This document shows positions 1 through 6,786 of a DNA stretch of 9,771 nt, in pieces. A program made the position numbers and the translations under genes. Every line of letters begins with the position of its first letter. The stretch's first letter is position 1. This DNA comes from Candidatus Poseidoniaceae archaeon (lineage in GTDB: Archaea > Thermoplasmatota > Poseidoniia > Poseidoniales > Poseidoniaceae): contig JAQXFJ010000271.1 in NCBI GenBank assembly GCA_029250385.1, positions 1 to 9,771 of the forward strand. The letters run 5' to 3'. The notes beneath the pieces were generated by a model. It did no database searches. It was given only the letters and a program-made list of their open reading frames with translations, and was not told the origin of the DNA.

Positions 1-1379
1 CCGGTAATAATCCCGATATGTTTCCCGGGAATGAGGAACAATATTTGGACTCAGATGGTGACGGTTATGGAGATAATTCTGAAGGTCAGCAAGGTGATGC
101 TTTCCCCTTAAACTCTGAGCAATGGATAGACTCCGATGGAGATGGCTATGGCGATAACTCAAATGGTTTAATGGGCGATAGATTTGTATCTGAGCCATCT
201 CAATGGAATGATACAGATTCAGACGGATACGGTGATAACAGTGATGGTTTACTACCAGATTCCTGTCCAAACGTGGCTGGTTTTTCCACTGAGGATCGGT
301 TTGGATGTATTGATAGTGATTTAGATTACTATTCTGATCCGGATGACGAATGGTCCATTGAAGATGGCGCTGATGCTCTACCATCTGATGGCACTCAATG
401 GAAGGATATGGATGGTGATGGTTTTGGAGACAATCCTAGTCCAGCAAACCAACCTGATTCATGTCCGTTAGTCCCTGGTAATTCTAGCAAGGAAGTAAGA
501 ATAGATGGCATGGTTATCGAAAAATCCGGCTGCTTAGATACTGATGGAGACTCATATGAGGATGCCTCAGATGAATTCCCTACGGACCCAACCGAATGGT
601 ATGATTCAGATGGTGACGGAGTGGGGGCTAACTTAGATTATGATGATACTGAATTACTAATAGCCACACAAGAAGATTATTGCCGGGTATCGGGTAATCA
701 ATCAACTGCTTGTAACTCATGGAATGATTTGGATTATCAAGATTATCTTTCAAGAGATAAATCTCCTGATGAGGCGGATCTGTCATATTCTGCTTGGCTG
801 TCCAAAGAGAAAGCCGCATCATTATCTGATAGTGAGGAAACTTTGGGCTCAACCATAACGGATGTCGCAGTAATTGGCGGAGTAATATTCGCGGTCACAA
901 CTGTACTGATTTTATTAGCCAGTTTTGTGATGAAAAAGCGGAAGCTGAATAATTTAGTCAAGCGGTATGGGGTTCCATTTGAGCCAAAATCATCCTCTGC
1001 ATCCAAGGAAGCACTCGAAAACTCTGCAGGCTTATCTGCTGTGGGTGGAGTAGATTCTGACGAGGCATGGGAAGATGATATTGACGAAATGGATTTCACA
1101 AGCAAAGAAGAGGCAGAGGAAATTGTCGAAGAGAATAAAATCTCAGCCGAGGAGTTATATGACTCTGAGTCAGATATTAGTGAAATAGCCGGTATTGACA
1201 TCGCTGCAGGTCAGACCTCGGAAGAAGAGGTATCTGCTATGCTAGAGGACGAAGAGTCTGAGGATGAAAAGCCTAGTAATGCTCCTCCATTACCGGCATC
1301 AGGGCTCCCAGAAGGTTGGACTATGGATCAATGGGAATGGTATGGCCATGAATGGCTAAGTCAGCATGGTGATGAATAA
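1..1379 (+). CDS. Large surface protein with Asp-rich calcium-binding-type repeats, C-terminal membrane anchor and acidic cytoplasmic tail (5' partial)
   Basis: The frame is open to the left edge (first full codon at 3), so the ATG at 18 is probably internal and the N-terminus is missing. Residues below count from that Met. Residues 11-206 carry DxDxDG(Y/F)GDN repeats like thrombospondin type-3 or EF-hand-loop calcium-binding repeats; the first three are 27 residues apart, with a QW or QY just before each. Two PDSCPxVxG...GCxDxDxD units may form disulfides. Residues 283-305 (nt 864-932) form one hydrophobic transmembrane helix, followed by KKRK. By the positive-inside rule the repeats lie outside and the Glu/Asp-rich tail inside. 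The tail ends in PPLPASGLPEGWTMDQWEWYG, a type of C-terminus I associate with Marine Group II proteins. Adhesion, cell-surface structure or substrate binding are all possible; no catalytic domain is visible in this part. The class is fairly certain, the function unknown. Confidence 0.8.
   Translation, partial: GNNPDMFPGNEEQYLDSDGDGYGDNSEGQQGDAFPLNSEQWIDSDGDGYGDNSNGLMGDRFVSEPSQWNDTDSDGYGDNSDGLLPDSCPNVAGFSTEDRFGCIDSDLDYYSDPDDEWSIEDGADALPSDGTQWKDMDGDGFGDNPSPANQPDSCPLVPGNSSKEVRIDGMVIEKSGCLDTDGDSYEDASDEFPTDPTEWYDSDGDGVGANLDYDDTELLIATQEDYCRVSGNQSTACNSWNDLDYQDYLSRDKSPDEADLSYSAWLSKEKAASLSDSEETLGSTITDVAVIGGVIFAVTTVLILLASFVMKKRKLNNLVKRYGVPFEPKSSSASKEALENSAGLSAVGGVDSDEAWEDDIDEMDFTSKEEAEEIVEENKISAEELYDSESDISEIAGIDIAAGQTSEEEVSAMLEDEESEDEKPSNAPPLPASGLPEGWTMDQWEWYGHEWLSQHGDE
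48..632 (+). repeat. In-frame tandem repeats encoding DxDGDGYGDN calcium-binding loops
   Basis: Copies start at about 48, 129 and 210, exactly 81 bases apart. More diverged copies start near 405, 537 and 603 with irregular spacing. Each encodes alternating Asp residues at the spacing expected of calcium-coordinating loops. The first three units are close enough at the DNA level (GATGG(A/T)GA(C/T)GG(C/T)TATGG-like core) to suggest expansion by tandem duplication. Confidence 0.75.
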
Positions 1380-1634
1380 TTATCGCCAAACAATAGGTAG
1401 GGATCTTTTCAGTTCACCTAGTTCATCTCCAGAGTAAACTGGACTACCATTTTCAACTAATGTGTTCATAATGAGCCATAAGATTGCATTCCATGATTTT
1501 GCATGGGCAAATATTTCGATATAACCCGCAGCAGCGGCATTCATCAATTGTCCTTCTGCGGTATTTTCATCAAATAAAGCCCGAATTAGATTATTAGTTT
1601 CAAACAGGTATCCACGTGGACGCCATTCCATCAT
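1380..1634 (-). CDS. Small hypothetical protein, resembles the N-terminal half of a PIN domain (possible VapC remnant)
   Basis: This 84-residue protein has no confident family assignment. Its start, YLFETNNLIRALFDEN (residues 9-24) followed by an alpha-helical stretch and GYIEIFA, resembles strand 1, helix 1 and strand 2 of PIN-domain nucleases (usual pattern LLDTNVLIRAL). The first catalytic Asp is replaced by Glu and no conserved second acid is evident. Full PIN proteins are about 120-140 residues, so the C-terminal half with the remaining acidic residues would be missing. The start lies 4 bases after the stop of the ribbon-helix-helix gene, and GGTG (within GGTGTGAAATC before the ATG) sits 8 bases upstream, suggesting translational coupling. 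The two adjacent ATGs at 1634 and 1631 are interchangeable. It ends directly against the stop of the convergent surface-protein gene. It may be an inactive or eroded toxin, or an unrelated small protein. Confidence 0.55.
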   Translation of the reverse strand: MMEWRPRGYLFETNNLIRALFDENTAEGQLMNAAAAGYIEIFAHAKSWNAILWLIMNTLVENGSPVYSGDELGELKRSLPIVWR

Positions 1635-1638
1635 GATT

Positions 1639-1881
1639 TCACACCCTGAAAGGTGAAAGGTTCAACCTGTCTACTAGGTGTTCTACATCAACATCTGCAA
1701 CGGCTTTCATGCGTTCTCTCAACATTTCAATTTCGCCATTCATCTTGGTTATTTTATGCGCTCTAATTAGGTCAGTAAGAAATTCATCCACACTTTTGTA
1801 CCCACTTAGAGTTCTAAGCGTATTTAGTTGCCTTCTAACTTCATAACTAACGCTAATTGAGGTCATGCCTTCTGCTGTCAT
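1639..1881 (-). CDS. Ribbon-helix-helix (CopG/VapB/SegB-like) DNA-binding protein
   Basis: This 80-residue protein has the order of a ribbon-helix-helix fold: a short strand TSISVS (residues 7-12), helix A from about 13 to 27, a Gly turn with YKSVDEF, and helix B to about residue 43. A charged helical tail follows (residues 46-72). Such proteins dimerise and bind operator or centromere DNA through the paired strands. Two contexts compete. The gene lies 98 bases downstream of a same-strand ParA ATPase, as in SegA-SegB and ParF-ParG partition pairs. It also lies 4 bases upstream of a PIN-like fragment, as in VapB-VapC. Only a weak ribosome binding site (GGGA) precedes the ATG at 1881; an internal ATG at 1866 has none at good spacing. 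The fold is likely; the biological role is undecided. Confidence 0.65.
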   Translation of the reverse strand: MTAEGMTSISVSYEVRRQLNTLRTLSGYKSVDEFLTDLIRAHKITKMNGEIEMLRERMKAVADVDVEHLVDRLNLSPFRV

Positions 1882-1979
1882 GCTTTATCCCAGTCGCTGA
1901 GTAATCATAGGTCTACTTAATCTACGCGAAAGAAAACCGAATACAGGCCTAGTTTTTCGAGGTATTTCTAAGGAACCGG

Positions 1980-2936
1980 CTATCTATTTCTATCAAGTAG
2001 TAACCTTGGCTGTTCATTTACTCCGAACTCTCTACGCATTGCAGCTACTCTTTGATGAAATTCTTTGGCTAAAGTCCAGTATTCGAGAGATCCAGCACCA
2101 GCTCCAGAATTTGTTGGCTTGTTCAGCAGCACTGTAGGGGCACCACTCCAAGGCGCCTCAGCAACTTTGACTAATCGCCGGATAGTTGTCTTGAATAATT
2201 TCTTGGGCATCTTAGTATTGACCTGATCACAGACATGCCGGCTTAATTTTGATCGTGCATCCACCATAGTCATTGCCACTCCAAAAATTTTCAAGTTCCG
2301 ATTTATTCTTCTCTGAATCATCTTAATAGAATTCATTAGCATACTAAATCCTTCTAGAGCATAGTATTCGGCCTGTACGGGTACCATTACCCAGTTAGCA
2401 GCACACATAGCATTTATCGATAGTAATCCTAGTGACGGAGGAGTGTCTATTATGATATAATCAAATTTGTCAATTATTGGCAATAATGCCTCTCTAAGGC
2501 GGGTCTCTCGGCCGATTTTGTGACTTAATTCAATCTCAGCTCCTGAAAGATGAATATCACTTGGTATTAGCCATAAGTTGTCAACCGTGATGTTATCAGG
2601 TGCCGCTTTGCCACCGTTTCTCATACTCCATGCTTCTTGCATGCTTTCTGTAAGTGCCTTAGGAGAAATCAAATATTCTTCCATCAATGGTAATTCTTCA
2701 CCACTATCGTTGGTAAGTAAATCATATGCCGTACGCTTGACTTTCTTCTTTTCAACACCAAATGATGTTGCGCAATTACCTTGCGGGTCTAGATCAATTA
2801 ACAGGACTTTAGCTGGAGGTAGTTTTTGTCGCTTTGATCCCTTTGACAGAGCCGCCGCTAAATTAACCGCTGTGGTAGTCTTTGCACAACCCCCTTTTTG
2901 ATTGGCTACTGCAATTACCATCTTGTACGGATTCAT
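1980..2936 (-). CDS. parA: ParA/Soj-family partition ATPase
   Basis: A deviant-Walker ATPase of the ParA/MinD superfamily, expected to bind DNA non-specifically as an ATP dimer and move a DNA or protein cargo. From the ATG at 2936, the deviant Walker A KGGCAKTT lies at residues 14-21 (signature Lys14 and Lys19), Walker A' LLIDLDPQG at 45-53, and Walker B YIIIDTPPS at 160-168. The Soj-like stretches IPSDIHLSG, VPVQAEYYALEG and VKVAEAPWSG follow. At 318 residues it is longer than typical Soj or SegA (roughly 220-260), with extra sequence between Walker A' and B and at the C-terminus. The frame extends to a GTG at 2945, but GGGGTGA ends 5 bases before the ATG and overlaps that GTG, so the ATG is preferred. 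No ParB is present; the ribbon-helix-helix gene next downstream is the candidate partner. No TATA box is visible in the 62-71 bases after MoxR, so it may share the MoxR transcript. Confidence 0.9.
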   Translation of the reverse strand: MNPYKMVIAVANQKGGCAKTTTAVNLAAALSKGSKRQKLPPAKVLLIDLDPQGNCATSFGVEKKKVKRTAYDLLTNDSGEELPLMEEYLISPKALTESMQEAWSMRNGGKAAPDNITVDNLWLIPSDIHLSGAEIELSHKIGRETRLREALLPIIDKFDYIIIDTPPSLGLLSINAMCAANWVMVPVQAEYYALEGFSMLMNSIKMIQRRINRNLKIFGVAMTMVDARSKLSRHVCDQVNTKMPKKLFKTTIRRLVKVAEAPWSGAPTVLLNKPTNSGAGAGSLEYWTLAKEFHQRVAAMRREFGVNEQPRLLLDRNR

Positions 2937-2949
2937 GTTATTCACCCCT
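2937..2949 (-). promoter_or_regulatory. Ribosome binding site that fixes the parA start
   Basis: On the minus strand GAGGGGTGAATAAC leads directly into ATG. The GGGGTGA matches the archaeal 16S tail complement at a 5-base spacing. The upstream GTG reading-frame start (2945) is part of this site itself and so is unlikely to be used. Confidence 0.65.
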
Positions 2950-3007
2950 CGGACATTTCAAGCCACGGGAGAACTCCTCTTTCAATGCAAGGATAGATTC
3001 AGTCAAA

Positions 3008-4018
3008 TCACATTGGTTGTATGACTGGAACAGGAACTTCCGACAAGATTTTTCTCACGATGTGCATGCCGGTAATACCGCGAATTTTTGCTTCAGGTTT
3101 CATGTTGATCCTGTGGGAAATGATTTGTAAGGCAATACCTTTGATGTCATCGGGAATAACGTAATTTCTTCCTGCGATAGCAGCAGCGGCTCGACCAGTC
3201 TTGAACAGAGATTGCGAAGCACGTGGGGAAGCCCCATTGACAACTCGATGATCTTCACGTGTGCGTTGAACAATCTCTACAATGTATGAAAGAATTGCCG
3301 GGTCTACATGGACAGTCTCTAGTGCTTTTTGCATTGCCACAACCTTCTTTGGTGAAGTTATTTGGTCGACATCGTGACCATCTTTTCCACGTAGTTTTCG
3401 ACGAGCTAGAATTGCTTTTTCTTCTGAGCGGTCAGGGTAGCCCATACTCATTTTCATCAAGAAACGGTCCATTTGCGCTTCAGGAAGCGGATAGGTACCT
3501 TCTTGCTCGATTGGGTTTTGAGTCGCTAAAACAACGAATGGGGCAGGTAATTTGTGGGTGATTCCCTCAATAGTGACCTGCTTTTCTTCCATGGCTTCTA
3601 ACAGAGCTGCTTGTGTTTTTGGCGGTGCACGGTTAATCTCGTCAGCCAGTAGGATATTGGAAAACAATGGTCCTGCACGCAACTTGAACTCGCCAGATTT
3701 TTGATCATACATGTAAGTACCCATAATGTCGGAAGGAAGTAAATCTGGAGTGAATTGGACACGCTTAAATTTACACCCTAGTGCACGAGCAAAAGTGTTG
3801 GCAAGTAGGGTTTTAGCCAATCCGGGAAAATCTTCCAGTAGCATGTTTCCGTTAGATAAAATTCCCACTGTTACTCTTCTGAGGTTTTCATTTTTACCAA
3901 TAATAACCTTACTTACTTCGTTCATAAGACTGCTTGAGATTGCAGATACAGTTCCAATAAGGTCTTGGGAACCTGCTGGGGCTGGTGTTGCTGCGTTAGG
4001 TGAGAAACCTGCTTCCAT
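3008..4018 (-). CDS. MoxR-family AAA+ ATPase
   Basis: This 336-residue MoxR-type AAA+ ATPase belongs to a family thought to act as chaperones that remodel or activate partner complexes, often with von Willebrand A domain proteins. The MoxR-style Walker A EDFPGLAKTLL is at residues 62-72, Walker B ILLADEINRAPP at 122-133, sensor 1 ATQNP followed by EGTYPLPEAQMDRF at 165-186, and the lid/sensor 2 region GASPRASQSL at 262-271. The length is normal for the family. The N-terminus is Ala/Pro-rich and probably disordered. AAGGAG sits about 8 bases before the ATG. The usual DUF58 and vWA partners are absent: upstream lies aIF5B and 62 bases downstream the ParA ATPase. The assignment is secure; the partner is unknown. 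Confidence 0.93.
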   Translation of the reverse strand: MEAGFSPNAATPAPAGSQDLIGTVSAISSSLMNEVSKVIIGKNENLRRVTVGILSNGNMLLEDFPGLAKTLLANTFARALGCKFKRVQFTPDLLPSDIMGTYMYDQKSGEFKLRAGPLFSNILLADEINRAPPKTQAALLEAMEEKQVTIEGITHKLPAPFVVLATQNPIEQEGTYPLPEAQMDRFLMKMSMGYPDRSEEKAILARRKLRGKDGHDVDQITSPKKVVAMQKALETVHVDPAILSYIVEIVQRTREDHRVVNGASPRASQSLFKTGRAAAAIAGRNYVIPDDIKGIALQIISHRINMKPEAKIRGITGMHIVRKILSEVPVPVIQPM

Positions 4019-4049
4019 ATTGATAACTCCTTATACCATGTAACCAAAA

Positions 4050-4066
4050 CATTCCATATATGAATG
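4050..4066 (-). promoter_or_regulatory. Candidate MoxR promoter: TATA-like core flanked by an inverted repeat
   Basis: In the 91 bases between aIF5B and MoxR, the minus strand reads CATTCATATATGGAATG. The TATATA-like core is centred about 26 bases upstream of a plausible transcript start near 4033. It is bracketed by 5-base inverted arms (CATTC and GAATG), which could be an operator over the TATA box or chance in AT-rich sequence. Confidence 0.4.
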
Positions 4067-4109
4067 TGAGGTTGAGTTATGTCATGGTTCATCAATGAAA
4101 AGGCCGGTT

Positions 4110-6032
4110 TTATCTGCCCCAAAAATGGTCTTGTTTACGATGCAGTCGTATCAATTCTTCAAGTATTTCCTGCTCTATGGGGTCCAGTTTCAATTTCTTT
4201 AGACGCTTAGCATGGGATTCAGGGACATCAACATAAAATTCGTCTAATTCTTCTATGTGACGGCCAACAGTTGGTCCTTGAATAGCTACGGCAACTTCCT
4301 CGCCTTGACTTGCTTCTTTCAATTCATCAGAAGACCTTGAACGCAAACTTTTGACTTGACCCACTGGGGTACCATCCATTTTCATGATTTTTTGGCCGAT
4401 ATGGATACGCCCTCCAACAACTCTCATCCCAACAATCGCTGGATTTTTTGCTCTGAAAGTATGATCTTTGAGGTATAACAACCTTCCAGGATACACCAAA
4501 GATTCTCGTTGAGCAGCCTCGATATCTGATTGTGTCTTCTCTCTCCACTCTTCAAATGCATCCATGATGTGATAGATGATTGATCCACTAAAGAAGGCGA
4601 CTTCTGACTCATCATCTTTCAAATCCTCAGCAACTTCGTTATTTGGTTTTGTAGAAAAACCAAGAATTACTTTATTCAACGGATCTTGAATTGATTTCGC
4701 CATCAATATGTCCTTTTTGTTAACAGGCCCGACACTTGCTTGCCTTACCGGAATTTTAAGTTTGAATAATTCGAAAGCCAAGGCCTCCAAACCTCCAACG
4801 GTGTCTGCCTTGATAACAACGCCATTTTTTTCTTCTACCGCATCAGGGCAGGTGTTCTTTTGGCATTGTTCTATGAACTCAACTCTAGGCGATACCTTTT
4901 GACAAACAGAGCACATAATTGGCATTTTGTCATAGATTGCTCGCCATTCTTGGCGTATGGATTGCTCAGCATCTATTTTCTGTTGTTTGGTATTTGCCAG
5001 GTGAACTGTAGTTCCAGCGATTGCATTCTCCAAGTTTGGGGCGACAATTTTCACTCCACAAGCAGCATGTATTTCAGGAAAATTTACCCAGCGTTTGCCC
5101 GCATCACGCATTTCTGCCATACCTTTAGGGCGCTTTAGCCCCTTTATGTGAGTAGTAAATGCTCCGTCACTTGAGGCTAGCATGATTTTATCACCAATCT
5201 TTAGACTGCCACGGTAAAGTATGACATCGATAGTTTTGCCCATGCCAATCTCATCTCGCATTTCCAAAACAGTACCCATTGCAGGACCGATAGTATCAGT
5301 TAATCTATCTTCGAGAAATCGTTCAGCTAAACCAACACTTACTGCAAGTAGGTCCTGTAGACCTTCCCCTTCTTTTGCCGACATTGGTACAAGTGCTACA
5401 TTTTGTTGAAAATCTTTGATTTTGTCATACCTTTCAATATTAAATCCGTGTGAAGAAAACTGGCCAAGCATTTTCCAATAACGGTCATCAAAGTAAGACT
5501 TCACATCATCACGCTGACTAGCGAATGATTCGAGGAACGAGCGCCCTTCTTCACATCTCCAGCCGTGAATTCGGTCGACTTTATTTGCCGCAATTACAAA
5601 AGGGGTTTTGGTTTCTCTCAGAGTATTCAAACTTTCAATAGTTTGAGGTTGTAAACCCTCCATAACGTCGACAACCAAGATAGCAATATCAGCTACAGAA
5701 CCTCCTCTGTTCCGCAGACTAACAAATGAATGATGCCCAGGAGTATCGATAAACAGTAGACCCGGTGATTTGAATTCCTTACCGCCTAGCATTGCTTTAC
5801 AGGTCTCATTTAACACATCTGCAGGTACTTCAGTTGCGCCGATGTGTTGAGTAATTCCTCCAGCCTCACGGTCCATTACGCTAGCTTGTCTCTCGCTACC
5901 AATAGAGCGAACTAAATCAAGAACGCTGGTTTTTCCGTGATCAACATGACCTAGTACAGAAACAATAGGTTGGCGGTTTGCGCCACGAATGACTTCCGCT
6001 GCGGTTTCATCTGTATTGTCATCTTCAGACAT
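4110..6032 (-). CDS. infB: Translation initiation factor aIF5B (IF-2 family GTPase)
   Basis: The archaeal IF5B GTPase acts in subunit joining during translation initiation. From the ATG at 6032 (640 residues) the GTPase motifs are G1 GHVDHGKTS at 28-36, switch I GGITQHIG at 58-65, G3 DTPGH at 96-100, G4 NKVD at 150-153 and G5 SAKEG at 218-222. Domain II begins near 250, and KADTVGGLEAL marks the start of domain III. Before that lies a CX2C-X12-CX4C cluster (Cys374, 377, 390, 395) that I do not associate with ordinary aIF5B. The frame extends to a GTG at 6074 overlapping the Ndk stop, but GGAGGT sits about 8 bases before the ATG at 6032, and the protein from there starts with the usual acidic leader before the G domain. 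It is the last gene of the L7Ae-S28e-L24e-Ndk cluster. No inactivating change is visible. Confidence 0.95.
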   Translation of the reverse strand: MSEDDNTDETAAEVIRGANRQPIVSVLGHVDHGKTSVLDLVRSIGSERQASVMDREAGGITQHIGATEVPADVLNETCKAMLGGKEFKSPGLLFIDTPGHHSFVSLRNRGGSVADIAILVVDVMEGLQPQTIESLNTLRETKTPFVIAANKVDRIHGWRCEEGRSFLESFASQRDDVKSYFDDRYWKMLGQFSSHGFNIERYDKIKDFQQNVALVPMSAKEGEGLQDLLAVSVGLAERFLEDRLTDTIGPAMGTVLEMRDEIGMGKTIDVILYRGSLKIGDKIMLASSDGAFTTHIKGLKRPKGMAEMRDAGKRWVNFPEIHAACGVKIVAPNLENAIAGTTVHLANTKQQKIDAEQSIRQEWRAIYDKMPIMCSVCQKVSPRVEFIEQCQKNTCPDAVEEKNGVVIKADTVGGLEALAFELFKLKIPVRQASVGPVNKKDILMAKSIQDPLNKVILGFSTKPNNEVAEDLKDDESEVAFFSGSIIYHIMDAFEEWREKTQSDIEAAQRESLVYPGRLLYLKDHTFRAKNPAIVGMRVVGGRIHIGQKIMKMDGTPVGQVKSLRSRSSDELKEASQGEEVAVAIQGPTVGRHIEELDEFYVDVPESHAKRLKKLKLDPIEQEILEELIRLHRKQDHFWGR

Positions 6033-6047
6033 CTCACTGACCTCCAC
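6033..6047 (-). promoter_or_regulatory. Ribosome binding site that fixes the aIF5B start
   Basis: The minus strand reads GTGGAGGTCAGTGAG followed by ATG. GGAGGT is a near-perfect Shine-Dalgarno at about 8 bases, favouring the start at 6032. The GTG at 6074, which overlaps the Ndk stop by 4 bases, has no recognisable site before it. Confidence 0.75.
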
Positions 6048-6070
6048 AGTTGTTTTGTGGTTATCAGTAA

Positions 6071-6517
6071 TCACTCATAAAACCATCTTGAGATGGTTTG
6101 GTCCCACTGCATAATTCCTTCCGGGAACCAAAGGTTGAGTTCGAACTCAGCAGTTTCTGGTGCATCAGAGCCGTGGATCATATTGTAACCGATATCCATT
6201 CCATAGTCTCCTCTAATGGTCCCAGGCGCTGCTTCACGACCGTTTGTTGGGCCGATTAGGTTTCTTGCTACGCTAATTGCGTCTTTACCAGCCCATGCCA
6301 TACAGACTACTGGTCCGGAGGTGACGAATTTGATTAGACCTGGGAAAAACGGTCTCTCAGCATGAACCGCATAATGAGTACGAGCGGTTTCTTCGCTAGG
6401 TACTACTGCTTTTAGCCCAACTAATTTTAATCCTTTTTGTTCAAATCTTCCTATTATTTCTCCGACAAGTCCTCTTTGAACTCCATCGGGCTTTACCATA
6501 ACATACGTTGTTTCCAT
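6071..6517 (-). CDS. ndk: Nucleoside diphosphate kinase
   Basis: Transfers the terminal phosphate of nucleoside triphosphates to diphosphates through a phosphohistidine. From the ATG at 6517 it has 148 residues, close to the family norm of about 140-150. VKPDGVQRG at 8-16 carries the conserved Lys9; RPFFPGLIKFVTSGPVV is at 55-71; RNLIGPTN at 85-92; PGTIRGD at 98-104; and the active-site NMIHGSD at 112-118 places the catalytic His at 115. All key residues are present. The frame runs on to a GTG at 6535, but GGTGA placed 5 bases before the ATG at 6517, and the family length, support the shorter form. It lies 65 bases after L24e, in the conserved archaeal L7Ae-S28e-L24e-Ndk-IF5B order. A CTATTAAAGG stretch near 6550 could be a weak internal promoter. 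Confidence 0.96.
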   Translation of the reverse strand: METTYVMVKPDGVQRGLVGEIIGRFEQKGLKLVGLKAVVPSEETARTHYAVHAERPFFPGLIKFVTSGPVVCMAWAGKDAISVARNLIGPTNGREAAPGTIRGDYGMDIGYNMIHGSDAPETAEFELNLWFPEGIMQWDQTISRWFYE

Positions 6518-6582
6518 GATGTTCACCAAACACACCCAAAAATCACCCCTTTAATAGGGATGCGGAACTAATCCAAGTACAC

Positions 6583-6774
6583 TTACTGAATGCCGCCCTT
6601 GACAAAGTGACGGGTCCACTTGACCTTACGGGAGTTTCTTCCCAACTTCACCATGTTCTTACGGGCTTTTGAATTCTTAAACCACATGATACTTCCATCA
6701 CGTCGAATGAACATCATGCCTGTACCTGGCTCAATCTCGTCTCCTGAAAAACTGCAAATCCTTCTCTCTGGCAT
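6583..6774 (-). CDS. rpl24e: Large-subunit ribosomal protein L24e, lacking most zinc-ribbon cysteines
   Basis: A 63-residue L24e protein of the large ribosomal subunit. The family core CSFSGDEIEPGTG (residues 7-19), a following basic/aromatic stretch with RRDGS, and a lysine-rich middle leading to KWTRH are all recognisable, and the length is normal for the archaeal protein. Zinc-binding L24e normally has four Cys (CxxC plus CxxxC). Here only Cys7 remains; the other positions read Ser10, Lys33 and Ala37, so zinc binding is unlikely. The gene starts 6 bases after the S28e stop, and its ribosome binding site overlaps that stop, so the two are tightly coupled. Confidence 0.93.
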   Translation of the reverse strand: MPERRICSFSGDEIEPGTGMMFIRRDGSIMWFKNSKARKNMVKLGRNSRKVKWTRHFVKGGIQ

Positions 6775-6778
6775 TTTT

Positions 6779-6786
6779 GATCACCT
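6779..6786 (-). promoter_or_regulatory. Strong Shine-Dalgarno of L24e overlapping the S28e stop codon
   Basis: AGGTGATC on the minus strand is a perfect 8-base match to the archaeal 16S 3' end complement, 4 bases before the L24e ATG. Its TGA is also the S28e stop, a compact arrangement suited to termination-reinitiation. Confidence 0.7.

Noticed and set aside
743..1201. Ser-rich minus-strand frame of 152 codons
   Set aside because: It is the shadow of the Glu/Asp-rich and repeat-rich surface protein; the Ser/Ile bias is what the antisense of GAA/GAT-rich codons gives.
2578..3130. Plus-strand frames opposite ParA and the 3' end of MoxR
   Set aside because: They lie antisense to well-supported genes, have no recognisable motifs and no ribosome binding sites.
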